This document shows positions 1 to 11,751 of a DNA stretch of 64,000 bases, piece after piece; positions within the stretch are counted from its first letter, which is position 1, and each line of letters starts with the position of its first letter. Origin of the DNA: Panorpa germanica. Its lineage: Eukaryota; Arthropoda; Insecta; Mecoptera; Panorpidae. The stretch spans positions 1,302,001 to 1,366,000 of the forward strand of contig OY783203.1 of the NCBI GenBank assembly GCA_963678705.1, written 5' to 3'. The notes under the pieces were generated by a model, which saw only the letters and a program-made list of their open reading frames with translations, was not told the origin of the DNA and ran no database searches. The position numbers and the translations under genes are program-made.

Positions 1-1434
1 ATGGTTCTGTCTAAGCGGCAAAGGAGAAGCATCAGTTACTGTGCTGACAACGCCAGCTCTGCCACCAGATGCATAGGGATCACGAATTACGTTTAAGGAA
101 GTGCATCTGCAAAGTAAATAGTTTATTACATGATGCATATGCAGGTAAATTAATATTTGCAAATAAGGAACCATAGTAATGGAATATTACCTAGACACTG
201 AGCTCTGCAGCGGTGTTTCTATTGAGACCGGTGTAGCGTAGCCCATATCTGAAGGTTCTTCAATGTCAGTTTCATCAAAGTCATCTCTACCAGAATGCCA
301 CCACGCAACACACCACTCCCTAATACCACCACAGGTTGCATACCAGAGAAGGCCGCCAGCCTGAAAATAAGTAAACTTATTTTAATTCTAGATCAAGTTA
401 AGAAAGTGACACTTTTCTTCAAAACCCATTAGAGTACCTACCCGACTTCGCTGGGAGTGCGTGTAACTCTGGTTATCGCCTACGACGTTGGACATGTACA
501 CAGACTCCACGTCCCCAGCAGATTCGCTGCGTGGTCGCTTCCAGGCTTCCACATCAATATTGGTGTGGTTGACATTCGTAGCTTCGTCACTGGTTTTAAC
601 AACACAATAACTAAGTTACCATATAGTATTACACAACTATATAATTATTTATTTGCCATGGTCAACATTTATTTACCTTGAATTTGATCGTTTGGAACTA
701 TCTTTCTTTCCTGCCTGCAAGTTTGGTAAATCTTTTTGTCGTTTTTTAGTTTCTCTCCATATTCGAAAGTATAGAAAGCACATAACAGAAACTGGTACGT
801 AAAAGGCTGCAATGGCGGTCCCAAAGGTAATGTAATGATTTGTTTCGATGAATTGAATATAACATTCGTCATTAGGAACTGTTCGCTTTCCTTCAATGTA
901 AGGCCAACTATAAATCCATGGTGGCCATAATAGTAGACTTATTCCCCAAGCACTACCAATCATAACAGCCGCACGACCTGTTGTTCTCTTAGCTCGATAT
1001 GTCAATGGTCTTGTGACAGAGAAATATCGATCGAAACTGATAATCAGTAGGTTTAGAACAGACGCATTTGAAGCCAGGTAGTCCAATGCCAGCCATGTAT
1101 CACAGATGTGGGGTCCCAGTGGCCAATATCCCAGTAATGTGGATACGGTAAATAATGGCATGGAAATTAGTCCAATTGCAAAATCCGCAACGGCAAGTGA
1201 AAATAGAAAGTAGTTGGAAATTGTTTGCAGTTGTTTATCGATCTTAAAGGAGATCATCACCATGCAGTTACCCACCACTGTTAGTATACTTAAGACAGTA
1301 GCTACCACAGCGATGATAACCATCTGCGGAATTGAGTACGACATCCGTTGTTCGGTAGCTTCAGATGCGTTAACAAAGTCCAGCGGCGTGGACGCCGTGG
1401 AGGCAGTAACGGCCTCCAGCAGCGCCTCACTCAT
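1..1434 (-). CDS. mAChR-A: A-type muscarinic acetylcholine receptor (5' part, partial)
   Basis: Rhodopsin-family GPCR for acetylcholine, coupled in insects to Gq/calcium signalling at the neuronal plasma membrane. Exons on the minus strand are 1434-677, 589-442, 360-191 and 106-1; the gene continues past the left edge. The 394 visible residues read through all three junctions (introns of 87, 81 and 84 nt, GT-AG). Exon 1 holds TM1-TM5: an N-glycosylation site at N22, the orthosteric aspartate D118 in [12 protein letters not shown], the DRY motif at 135-137, and the disulfide cysteines C111 and C191. After [20 protein letters not shown] come exons of the third intracellular loop, including WRRPRSES-like [23 protein letters not shown] and [15 protein letters not shown], which match my memory of the Drosophila A-type receptor rather than the B-type. 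TM6, TM7 and the C-terminus lie outside. The start at 1434 is the first ATG of the open frame. Identity is very secure. Confidence 0.95.
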
Positions 1435-3768
1435 TATGCACGAAGCAGAAGGGTGACGTGATTTTTGTGGTGTTTTGTGGATTTTGTTAATGTTTTACAT
1501 TCTCCTGTATTTAAGTCAATGCCGCAGCCATTCAGGATGTGAACGGCAGCACGTGTGCACGTGTGCACGAATGCACAAGTGCAAAAATTTAGTCTGAAAC
1601 CAACGAATTAATCATGACAAAAAATATCACATAACCATACACAATAATATTTTTACAGTTATGCAAAATAAAACTACAGAAATATTGAATTATTAAATAT
1701 TCATGTCCTAAGAGGATATTCTATGATTCGCAGCGGATATTAAGTTCTCGTAGCGTTCGCGCGCTTGCAGGAAATGAGTCAGACAGTATCTATTAACCGT
1801 CAGCTAAAACGAAATAATAAAATTAAGATCAACACTGAAAAATATATGGAAAATGAAATAAACCAGTAATGACTTGATTTGTAGATTGTAAAAATGTGTG
1901 ATTGTCATTTCTGCATGAGTGCGGCTGTGGTAGTGGCATCGACAGCGGCACCGGCAGGAAATCAGATAAAGTGTTTATAGTCGGAGAAATCTATAGAAGT
2001 CAGAGACATAAGGCAGAAGCAGTGGCATAAGGTACAATACGATACGAAGATATGACGATATGACACGGTGCAAACAAGGCAAGCGACGACGACGCCGCGA
2101 CGCTCTACACCTCGGTATAAAGAAACTAACACAAGTAAAATATGTCAGTATGTTGGTGCTTGTCGCAGATACTGCGTACCTACCCTACGTAAGGGTAAGC
2201 CTAAGGGATAAATGCGAGAGCCGGGTGAGATAATGTGCGGGATAAAGTACATTCCAATGAGCATGGAATGAAAACTTCCCAAGTATAAACAGATACCTAA
2301 CAGCGAGCGTATACAAAACAAACAACTAAAACAATATTCAAATTAGTCAACATTAACATATCTACTAGGTTGACATAAACTCAACTTAATCCAAATTTAT
2401 TTACTGTTAATAATGCCAATTTACTTTTAATAAATGAAACTCATTCTGACGATAATTACTTAATATTTTATTATAAACATAATTATGTTATATCAATTAG
2501 TTTAATGCGATTACAGTTTTTAGTTTCTGTCAATAAATCAAATGAAACAGCATGGAAATTCAAAGATCGTTTCTGAATACATTAAAAAATAATGAGTTCT
2601 GGCTACAGACTCATGTACTACGAATATTAAAGTGCTGAATTCTGTTAGTGTGTTATACTGGAATACTAGAGTACTGGAGTACTGGAGCACTGGAGCACTG
2701 TGGCACTGGAGTTGTTCTTTACCTCGACAACTATGTTGCTATAGACTGAGCGGTCGATGTTGGGCAAGGGCGTGTTAATGTGAATATCATGAATATTTAA
2801 CAACATTAGTTTTGTTTTTAAAGTTGACTTTGTGGGGCAGATTGAAAGCTGTCAGCAACATCACATTGAGAATGAGAATATTGTGGCTTGATGAGATAGA
2901 TGGTTAGGTGGGTCGAAGATCGATGCTGCAGGGGAAAGAGTGGCCGAGAACTATGCTGCGGGCAGTATATCTACCAAGTAATGAGCAAGTGAAATTTTAG
3001 ATTATAATGTGTTGTCTTATTATATTATATGCAGTCTCATTATACTGTGTTAAGGTCATTCTATTTGCTGTCACAGTGTCATCTACCATAGTTACATGTA
3101 ACGTCATGCACCGCGTTTTGCCATTGAAGTCAGGAATCATTTATTATGAATGGATATCGATTATCTCGCTCTAATAACACATTTAGGTGTATGTCAATAT
3201 GTCAATGGGAACAGTTTAAATGGGAAACTCACCTCTAAATAGCCGCGTTTACATTTTTTAGATGTATCTTGTTGCAAACTGCACTGGATCGGTGCTTTTA
3301 TTTTATTTTTCCACTAGTTTAGGTTCGGTCCAATACATGACACTCGGAGATTGAATTGTAAAATTTAAGTCTAACAAATATTACAGCAATTGTGTTGATA
3401 ACATGACTTAAACGATCTAAACGTAGTAGCTGTTTTGACGTTACGTACTGCCAATTCTGTTGTCTGTCCGGCAAATAATTTGCGGGTTAATTATCGTTAT
3501 GGTAGACACTCGCGTTATAGAGAACACAGACACTCTAACACATAAACACTCGACGACACGAACTCGAACACGAGGATATTACTTGCAGTTTTACATTCAC
3601 ATAATTACACTACAATTAAGTTATATAAACGATGGTTATAACAGAACCTACGATTCAGCAGAACCAGCGATTGAGCGTTTGTAAACACAACACATCAAAG
3701 GAAACTCAATGAAATTCAATGAGAAACAAAAATATATCGTGTTGTCGTTTCACTGTTGGACCGCTCAC
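1435..3768 (-). other. Upstream region of mAChR-A, probable 5' intron or leader
   Basis: No coding exon is visible. The segment next to the start codon holds alternating CACGTG/GTGCAC motifs (1551-1575), which include E-box-like CACGTG cores, and a run of degenerate 9-10 nt repeats of the form actggag (2660-2712). If the GC-rich block at 3769-4200 is a noncoding first exon, this stretch is a 5' intron of the receptor gene. That reading is inference. Confidence 0.3.
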
Positions 3769-4200
3769 TTGATGTGTCGTGGCCGGATCCCGGATCAGAT
3801 GCTGGATGCTAGTGGAATCGTTGGCTCGCGCTCTCGCGGGTAGTAGAGGGTAGACGCGGGCCATTCACTCGCGGAGCGGACTCGGTAACCCTAATGCTAA
3901 CGGGGTGGAGAATGGAGAATGGAGAATGGAGAACACCACGCGGGTTCTGATCGTCTGTTAGAAGCCAAAACGCGGCGTCGGCGTCGGCGTCGACGTCGGT
4001 GTTCGTTGCGCTTGTAAGAGCAGCAGCAGCAGCAGCAGCAGCAGGCGTGGAATAGTGTGTGACGGTGTCCAACGATAGAAGGTGGACTATTATGTGTTTT
4101 CAGCGCAGAAGGCGAGGATACGGGAAAGCGGTGAAATTGAGGCGGTATAGCTGTCTGAAGGGGATTGTCATTCAAAGACAAGGGCGCGGTTCTGCGCATG
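3769..4200 (-). promoter_or_regulatory. GC-rich block, candidate 5' leader exon/promoter of mAChR-A
   Basis: This block is clearly richer in G+C and CpG than the surrounding DNA. It contains a perfect AGC triplet run (about 4019-4042), a GTCGGC hexamer run (about 3976-3995) and three GGAGAAT units (about 3906-3932). On the minus strand a donor-like CAA|GTGAGC occurs at the left edge (GT at 3767-3768), so the block could be a noncoding first exon spliced toward the receptor start. CpG-rich islands with triplet runs are common in leaders of insect neuronal genes. No transcript evidence is available here. Confidence 0.3.
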
Positions 4201-4534
4201 TTCTATTTAGTCCTTTAGTTCCATGTGTGTCCTATCATTGATTTTCAAACTCTCTTACTCTAGAAGTTACATCTGAGTTGTTATCATGTTCAAACTATCG
4301 CAGAGAGAAATCTTCCAACACTCGTTTCCTCCCACGCACCACGCACTACGCACTATACAAGATCTAACTCCAGAACTCTAGAACTCTAAGCGAACTAAAA
4401 ACAAATATCCAATATCGCCGTTAACAGTATTATACGAAAATCAGTTTAGAAGGACCCTTCTCAAATCCACTGACTTGCTAATGTCTTGCCACTCGCGAAC
4501 AATGAGAAAAGATACTTAAATTACATACATATAC

Positions 4535-4537
<3 letters not shown>

Positions 4538-4610
<73 letters not shown>
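4538..4610. repeat. (TA)n microsatellite
   Basis: Uninterrupted TA dinucleotide run of about 72 bp. Confidence 0.95.
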
Positions 4611-4613
<3 letters not shown>

Positions 4614-5963
4614 ATTTTATAAGAACAAAAAATTACAATAAACCTTTAAATTTAACTAAAGCTATAACATGATTGGGCGATAAATAACCGTGTAGACTGT
4701 CTGGTATTTTATCTAGAAACATATGGTAGAAAACATAAGAAAGTAAATATTTATTTAGTTCATTTATTTACTGTCGACCTATTTTCGTAGCTGAGTGTAT
4801 CCTACTATGTTAGCAGTATTCATGACGTTTTTATACTTGATAAAAATCAAACCAAGAGAATGTAGCACTAGTCCTAGGATCGAACCCGAAGGCACAGCTG
4901 TCTTGCAGAGCATAAATGGTCTCCGCCACTTATAGAAGTAACATTGAATTACAGTTAAAACTATTCGACTGACACGAGTACTTGACATGGTTTATTTACT
5001 GTAAAATGTATATTTCAATGTTTACTTCTAAAATTTCAGAAACTGCGCTGTAGCAGAATTCACTTTAACACTGTACTGGAATCATTTATTCATCTTAGTA
5101 ATAAATTTCATAAATAAAACATGTATGCAAATTTACTTTGAAAGTCGAGGGCTTGTTCTGTCAACTTACATTACATTTACATGATAAAACATAATATCCT
5201 GTAAATCAAAATTCATTTTAAGTAATACATTAGAAATTGAAAATTCAATTACGGTGTATGATGGTTGCTTTTAATTAATTCTTTATGTCAAGGAAATAAA
5301 TTTATTATTTATGAAATTAAACTGGCAGTTCATTCAATATTTATATATTATATCGACTATACTAATATAGAACCACTGAACATATTTATTTAAAATTTGC
5401 GTTGTGTCTTTCTTTAAACCTATCCGTTGTGTATCTTCATTTGTTTACTTGATAATAATCCCGTTAATCAGTTTTATACAAACGGCACAGCGCAAGGACC
5501 GTTGATTCAATAACTCTAGGCTACTAAGCTCGGGTTTAGTTCTCGGTTCAGCGGTACACTTCTAGATTTGATTGTTGATTCATTTAATATATTATTTGCA
5601 TACAATAACAGAGCAACGATGGATTGAAGTGATTTATGTAATGTTTTTGTTCATGATACATTAAATTCTTTAAAATCATCGCAATAATTAAATGTAACTA
5701 CCTAAATTACTCTTAAATCATTCTAAAACATTGAGAAAAAAATTATATTCTTCTTCTTGCGTCCCTATTTCGTCTTGTCCTCTATTCCTCCTTGTTTCAC
5801 TCTTTTCTCCCCCATATTCTTCTATATACTGTAAATTTACATAGCTCAATATATCTACATATTTTTATTTCGGGCAGCAATGCAGTTCATGTATATGAGA
5901 CATCGAAGTAAAATGTATTTACGTATTAAAATATATAATACATCAATAAATTTACTTAGTTTA
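4611..5963. other. Gene-free AT-rich stretch with SINE-like remnant
   Basis: No convincing coding exon. It holds the SINE-like copy at 4770-4990 and a pyrimidine-rich patch at about 5748-5825; the rest is AT-rich and unremarkable. Confidence 0.5.
4770..4990 (-). mobile_element. tRNA-headed SINE-like element, copy 1
   Basis: Read on the minus strand, the sequence around 4872-4886 gives GGGTTCGATCC, an exact match to the Pol III B-box consensus GGTTCGANNCC. Downstream (leftward) lies the tail GCTAACATAGTAGGAT (about 4798-4815) and the segment complementary to GTCGACCTATTTTCG (about 4774-4788). The same head and tail pieces recur at 42.7-42.95 kb, and the tail alone elsewhere in the window. Family membership is inferred from this internal repetition. 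Confidence 0.5.
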
Positions 5964-6051
5964 CAGGGAGCTTATTAACATTACAACTAATTACATAAAT
6001 ACAATTTTATTGACGCTTGATATATTAATCAAAAAACTACAGACATCAGAC
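5964..6051. repeat. Left copy of an 87-bp direct repeat flanking the satellite region
   Basis: From CAGGGAGCTTATTAAC to CTACAGACATCAGA this segment matches 11665-11751 with only about four substitutions; similarity ends abruptly at both edges. The two copies lie 5.7 kb apart on either side of the satellite array. Confidence 0.8.
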
Positions 6052-7359
6052 ATCGATTGCCATTTATGTGAAAAATTGCACGTCAAATTTAAGTTCAAAT
6101 AAATGTGCAACCGATAGCATTAATAAAGTAGATATAGGTAGGAAGTACATTAAGTCAATAATTACATGTCAAAAATTTAACTTAAAACTATTCTAGATTC
6201 TAGTTATACTTAAGCTAATAACATCTATTCCTTCTTCCCTTCATGTCATCTTCTTCCTTCCAGCTGCTATTTTCCTGACATCACTAATTTCTGTACAATA
6301 GAAGGAGATAAACTTAAGTGTTGATTACCCCTTTATAAGAGAGTACTTGCTTTTAAATTTGCAGAAATGCTACGCACTCAGACCTGACCGCGCTATACAT
6401 GCAATGAGGTTAGTGGTAAACAACAGATACTTTAGAAATATAAAGATGTCTATAGTTACTCTGTGAAATTAGAGAGTTTCTTAATTTAGATTTTATTTAA
6501 ATTTGATTCAACTTTTGTAATAAGTTTTCTTATTGATCAAAAATGAGAGATAGAAAATAATATTTTGTTTCAAAAATTATGAAAATTGAAAAGTAATTTT
6601 AAATTTAATCCGTAAACATTTTGAATTTTAAGACGGCTTTTATTAAAATATATTGAACATTTTTACGGAGCTTACTTTTAAGAATGTGGTACTCTTGCTT
6701 TAACATAAGTATCATCTTCTATTGTCTAATTATTTCTAATATTGTCTATATATATTTTAAGGATAGTATATGTATTATCCTACCTATCAACTTAAATATA
6801 AAATACTTTTTTAGGAATGGTGCATAATCATCAAAACTAGAAGGATCAGCATCTATGTCATGAAGCTTGAAAAATAAACAGCAAACCCGATCAAAATTAC
6901 AACACTATCAAGATTCTCATCGAGATATGTATCGTCAACAAACAATACAAGGAGAACAATCGGCGAATAACAAAAGAAGAGTTTATCCAATTAAATTTGA
7001 ATGCATAAAATATAGTCAACAAAGATTAAAATTTAATAGGGAAATATTAGAAACATTTCCGAATAATACCAGATTTTTGTTAAGTGATTCAAAATTAATT
7101 GTTGAAATATTGAAATATTTAGACAATACTAAAATAAAATTATAAGTATAAAAAAAAATTGATGCTTATGGCGAATACAAGTCAAGCCCAAATAAATAAA
7201 TAAAATAAAAAAATTAGAAGAAATCAATTGTAGTATATTTATTATAAAAATGTATAATTAAAAATATATGAAAATAAAAACTATCTGAAATATAATTTTA
7301 ATTCTTTTAATTATACATATAAGTAAAAAAAAATTATTATACTTTAGGTAAATAGAAAA
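6052..7359. other. AT-rich stretch left of the satellite array
   Basis: Very AT-rich DNA. Its only notable content is a 92-codon open frame listed separately; no splice-supported gene is seen. Confidence 0.4.
6927..7145 (+). CDS. Uncertain small ORF, 72 codons from the first ATG
   Basis: An open frame of 92 codons (72 from the first ATG) in DNA of very low GC content. The product is hydrophilic and basic, with a C-terminal half of alternating hydrophobic and charged residues (LLSDSKLIVEILKYLDN). There is an in-frame stop at 6861-6863 just upstream and no good acceptor, so it would have to be a single-exon gene. I recognise no domain. It could be a chance frame or a remnant of a mobile element next to the satellite. 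Confidence 0.2.
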   Translation: MYRQQTIQGEQSANNKRRVYPIKFECIKYSQQRLKFNREILETFPNNTRFLLSDSKLIVEILKYLDNTKIKL

Positions 7360-10300
7360 TGTAGATATTTAAAAATCGATTTAACACAGTGTCAAAGTAG
7401 TTGCACATTATTAAAATTTCAAATGTTATACTCTTGTTAATTTCATAAATATCGTAGTTTAAATTTCATAAAACGGGGTGCACTAAGTACGGCTGCAAAA
7501 TTTCTATTAGTAGTTCTCTTTTTACTTTCTAAATATTGTAAGTATTAGGGATATTTAAAATTGATTCTCATTTTTAAAATCAGCATAAAAACTACGTTCG
7601 AATACATCTTTTATTTGTCCAAAGAAAAAATTGATTTTTTATCAAATTTTTAAAGGTTATACTCTTGTTAATTTCATAAAAAAAATCGCAGTTTGAATTT
7701 CATAAAACGGGGTGCACTAAGTACGGCTGCAAATTTCTTATTAGTTGTTCTCTTTTTAGTTTCTAAATATAGTAAGTATTAGGGATATTTAAAATTGATT
7801 TTCATTTTTAAAATCAGCATAAAAAAGTACGTTAGAATACATCTTTTATTTGTCAAAACAAAGAATTGATTTTTTATCAAATTTTTAAAGGTCTTGTTAA
7901 TTTCCTAAAAATTCGACTTTTGATTTTGTTAATTTTAGAATGGTTATTAACGTACTTTTTTACGCTGATTTCAAATCTGCTAATTGTTTTTTTCTAGGTG
8001 TCCCGGTTTTCGAGATATCGACATGATTAGGCATAAATAATGGAGATATTTAAAAATGGATTTCATTTTTGTAATCAGCATAAAAAACTACGTCCGAGTA
8101 CATCTTTTATTTGTCAAAACAAAAAATTGACTTTTTATCAAATTTTTAAAGGTTATACTCTTGTTAATTTCATAAAAATTCAACTTTTGATTTTGTTAAT
8201 TTTAGAATGGTTATTAACGTACTTTTTTATGCTGATTTCAAATCTGCAATTTGTTTTTTTCTAGGTGTCCCGGTTTTCGAGACATCGACCTGATTAGGCA
8301 TAAATAATAGAGATATTTAAAAATAGATTTCATTTTTGTAATCAGCATAAAAAAGTACGTTCGAGTACATCTTTTATTTGTCAAAACAAAAAATTGACTT
8401 TTTATCAAATTTTTAAAGGTTATACTCTTGTTAATTTCATAAAAATCGCAGTGTGAATTTCATAAAACGGGGTGCACTAAGTACGGCTGCAAATTTCTTA
8501 TTAGTTGTTCTCTTTTTAGTTTCTAAATATAGTAAGTATTAGTAATATTTAAAATTGATTTTCATTTTTAAAATCAGCATAAAAAAGTACGTTAGAATAC
8601 ATCTTTTATTTGTCAAAACAAAAAATTAATTTTTTATCAAATTTTTTAAGGTTATACTCTTGTTAATTTCCTAAAAATTCAACTTTTGATTTTGTTAATT
8701 TTAGAATGGTTATTAACGTACTTTTTTACGCTGATTTCAAATCTGCAATTTGTTTTTTTCTAGGTGTCCCGGTTTTCGAGACATCGACATGATTAGGCAT
8801 AAATAATAGAGATATTTAAAAATAGATTTCATTTTTGTAATCAGCATAAAAAACTACGTTCAAGTACATCTTTTATTAGTCAAAACAAAAAAATGATTTT
8901 TTATCAAATTTTTAAAGGTTATATACTCTTGTTAATTTCATAAAAATTCAACTTTTGATTTTGTTAATTTTAGAATGGTTATTAACGTACTTTTTTATGC
9001 TGATTTCAAATCTGCAATTTGTTTTTTTCTAGGTGTCCCGGTTTTCGAGACATCGACCTGATTAGGCATAAATAATAGAGATATTTAAAAATAGATTTCA
9101 TTTTTGTAATCAGCATAAAAAACTACGTTCGAGTACATCTTTTATTTGTCAAAACAAAAAATTGACTTTTTATCAAATTTTTAAAGGTTATACTCTTGTT
9201 AATTTCATAAAAATTCAACTTTTGATTTTGTTAATTTTAGAATGGTTATTAACGTACTTTTTTACGCTGATTTCAAATCTGCAATTTGTTTTTTTCTAGG
9301 TGTCCCGGCTTTCGAGACATCGACCTGATTAGGCATAAATAATAGAGATATTTAAAAATAGATTTCATTTTTGTAATCAGCATAAAAAACTACGTTCGAA
9401 TACATCTTTTATTTGTCAAATAAAAAATTGACTTTTCATCAAATTTTTAAAGGTTATACTCTTGTTAATTTCATAAAAATCGCAGTTTGAATTTCATAAA
9501 ACGGGGTGCACTAAGTACGGCTGCAAATTTCTTATTAGTTGTTCTCTTTTTAGTTTCTAAATATAGTAAGTATTAGTAATATTTAAAATTGATTTTCATT
9601 TTTGTAATCAGCATAAGAAAGTACGTTAGAATACATCTTTTATTTGTCAAAACAAAAAATTGATTTTTTATCAAATTTTTAAAGGTTATACTCTTGTTAA
9701 TTTCCTAAAAATTCGACTTTTGATTTTGTTAATTTTAGAATGGTTATTAACGTACTTTTTTACGCTGATTTCAAATCTGCTAATTGTTTTTTTCTAGGTG
9801 TCCCGGTTTTCGAGATATCGACATGATTAGGCATAAATAATAGAGATATTTAAAAATGGATTTCATTTTTGTAATCAGCATAAAAAACTACGTTCGAATA
9901 CATCTTTTATTTGTCAAAACAAAAAATTGACTTTTTTTCAAATTTTTAAAGGTTATACTCTTGTTAATTTCATAAAAATCGCAGTTTGAATTTCATAAAA
10001 CGGGGTGCACTAAGTACGGCTGCAAATTTCTTATTAGTTGTTCTCTTTTTAGTTTCTAAATATAGTAAGTATTAGTAATATTTAAAATTGATTTTCATTT
10101 TTAAAATCAGCATAAAAAACTACGTTCGAATACATCTTTTATTTGTCAAATCAAAAAATTGATTTTTTATCAAATTTTTAAAGGTTATACTCTTGGTAAT
10201 TTCATAAAAATCGCAGTTTGAATTTCATAAAACGGGGTGCACTAAGTACGGCTGCAAATTTCTTATTAGTTGTTCTCTTTTTAGTTTCTAAATATAGTAA

Positions 10301-11370
10301 GTATTAGTAATATTTAAAATTGATTTTCATTTTTAAAATCAGCATAAAAAACTACGTTCGAATACATCTTTTATTTGTCAAATCAAAAAATTGATTTTTT
10401 ATCAAATTTTTAAAGGTTATACTCTTGGTAATTTCATAAAAATCGCAGTTTTAATTTCATAAAACGGGGTGCACTAAGTACGGCTGCAAATTTCTTATTA
10501 GTTGTTCTCTTTTTAGTTTCTAAATATAGTAAGTATTAGTAATATTTAAAATTGATTTTCATTTTTAAAATCAGCATAAAAAACTACGTTCGAATACATC
10601 TTTTATTTGTCAAATCAAAAAATTGATTTTTTATCAAATTTTTAAAGGTTATACTCTTGTTAATTTCATAAAAATCGCAGTTTGAATTTCATAAAACGGG
10701 GTGCACTAAGTACGGTTGCAAATTTCTTATTAGTTGTTCTCTTTTTAGTTTCTAAATATAGTAAGTATTAGTAATATTTAAAATTGATTTTCATTTTTAA
10801 AATCAGCATAAAAAACTACGTTCGAATACATCTTTTATTTGTCAAATCAAAAAATTGATTTTTTATCAAATTTTTAAAGGTTATAACTCTTGGTAATTTC
10901 ATAAAAATCGCAGTTTTAATTTCATAAAACGGGGTGCACTAAGTACGGCTGCAAATTTCTTATTAGTTGTTCTCTTTTTAGTTTCTAAATATAGTAAGTA
11001 TTAGTAATATTTAAAATTGATTTTCATTTTTAAAATCAGCATAAAAAACTACGTTCGAGTACATCTTTTATTTGTCAAAACAAAAAATTGATTTTTTATC
11101 AAATTTTTAAAGGTTATACTCTTGTTAATTTCATAAAAATTCAATTTTTGATTTTGTTAATTTTAGAATGGTTATCAACGTGCTTTTTTACGCTGATTTC
11201 AAATCTGCCATTTGTTTTTTTCTAGGTGTCCCGTTTTTCGAGATATCGACATGATTAGGCATAAATAATAGAGATATTTAAAAATGGATTTCATTTTTGT
11301 AATCAGCATAAAAAACTACGTTCGAATACATCTTTTATTTGTCAAAACAAAAAAATGACTTTTTATCACG
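7360..11370. repeat. Complex satellite array of two interleaved monomers
   Basis: About 16 tandem monomers. Type A (about 232 bp) is marked by GGGGTGCACTAAGTACGG, at 7475, 7709, 8469, 9503, 10002, 10234, 10466, 10698 and 10931. Type B (about 267 bp) is marked by GGTGTCCCGG (one copy GGTGTCCCGT), at 7997, 8264, 8763, 9032, 9299, 9797 and 11224. The order is A A B B A B B B A B A A A A A B. Both types share a block of about 105 bp (from TCAGCATAAAAAACTACGTT to TTAATTTCATAAAAAT) and differ in the remaining 125-160 bp. The B-specific part also contains an inverted copy of the start of the shared block. No protein is encoded. Confidence 0.95.
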
Positions 11371-11420
11371 TCGCTGAAGATGGCGAAAAGATTCAGCGAA
11401 AATATCGAAAATGAGCAGTA
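11371..11420. other. Abrupt right edge of satellite with hairpin and CTAG
   Basis: The last monomer breaks off after GACTTTTTATCA. It is followed by CGCTGAA-13 nt-TTCAGCG (a 7-bp stem, about 11373-11399) and then, 20 nt later, CTAGT at about 11421-11425. A 3' hairpin followed by CTRR next to T is the signature of Helitron ends, although the usual hairpin-to-end spacing is shorter. This is only a suggestion. Confidence 0.25.
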
Positions 11421-11664
11421 CTAGTGGTGTCCAACTGACATTCGCGCAAAAGTCTATATACTTGTTGGATTTAATATTTGCAAGTGTATTATGTCTTCTA
11501 TTTAAATAAATACATTACAATGTGTACGAAAAAAAATAAAAAGACATAAATAATAATAATATGGTAAAAATACCATATATTTGAATCGGTCAAAAAGTGT
11601 TTTTAACACACATGGCAAATGTCAATTTTCTCTAAAACAAGGAATATAAACTGTTTAAATTTTG

Positions 11665-11751
11665 CAGGGGGCTTATTAATATTACAACTAATTAAATAAA
11701 TACAATTTTATTGACGCTTAATATATTAATCAAAAAACTACAGACATCAGA
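11665..11751. repeat. Right copy of the 87-bp direct repeat
   Basis: Near-identical to 5964-6051; see that entry. Sequence to its right is unrelated to what follows the left copy. Confidence 0.8.

Noticed and set aside
8040-8264. 74-codon frame inside the satellite
   Set aside because: Not kept open in other B monomers.
7360-11370. CRISPR-like repeat array
   Set aside because: Units abut without unique spacers and the genome is eukaryotic; this is satellite DNA.
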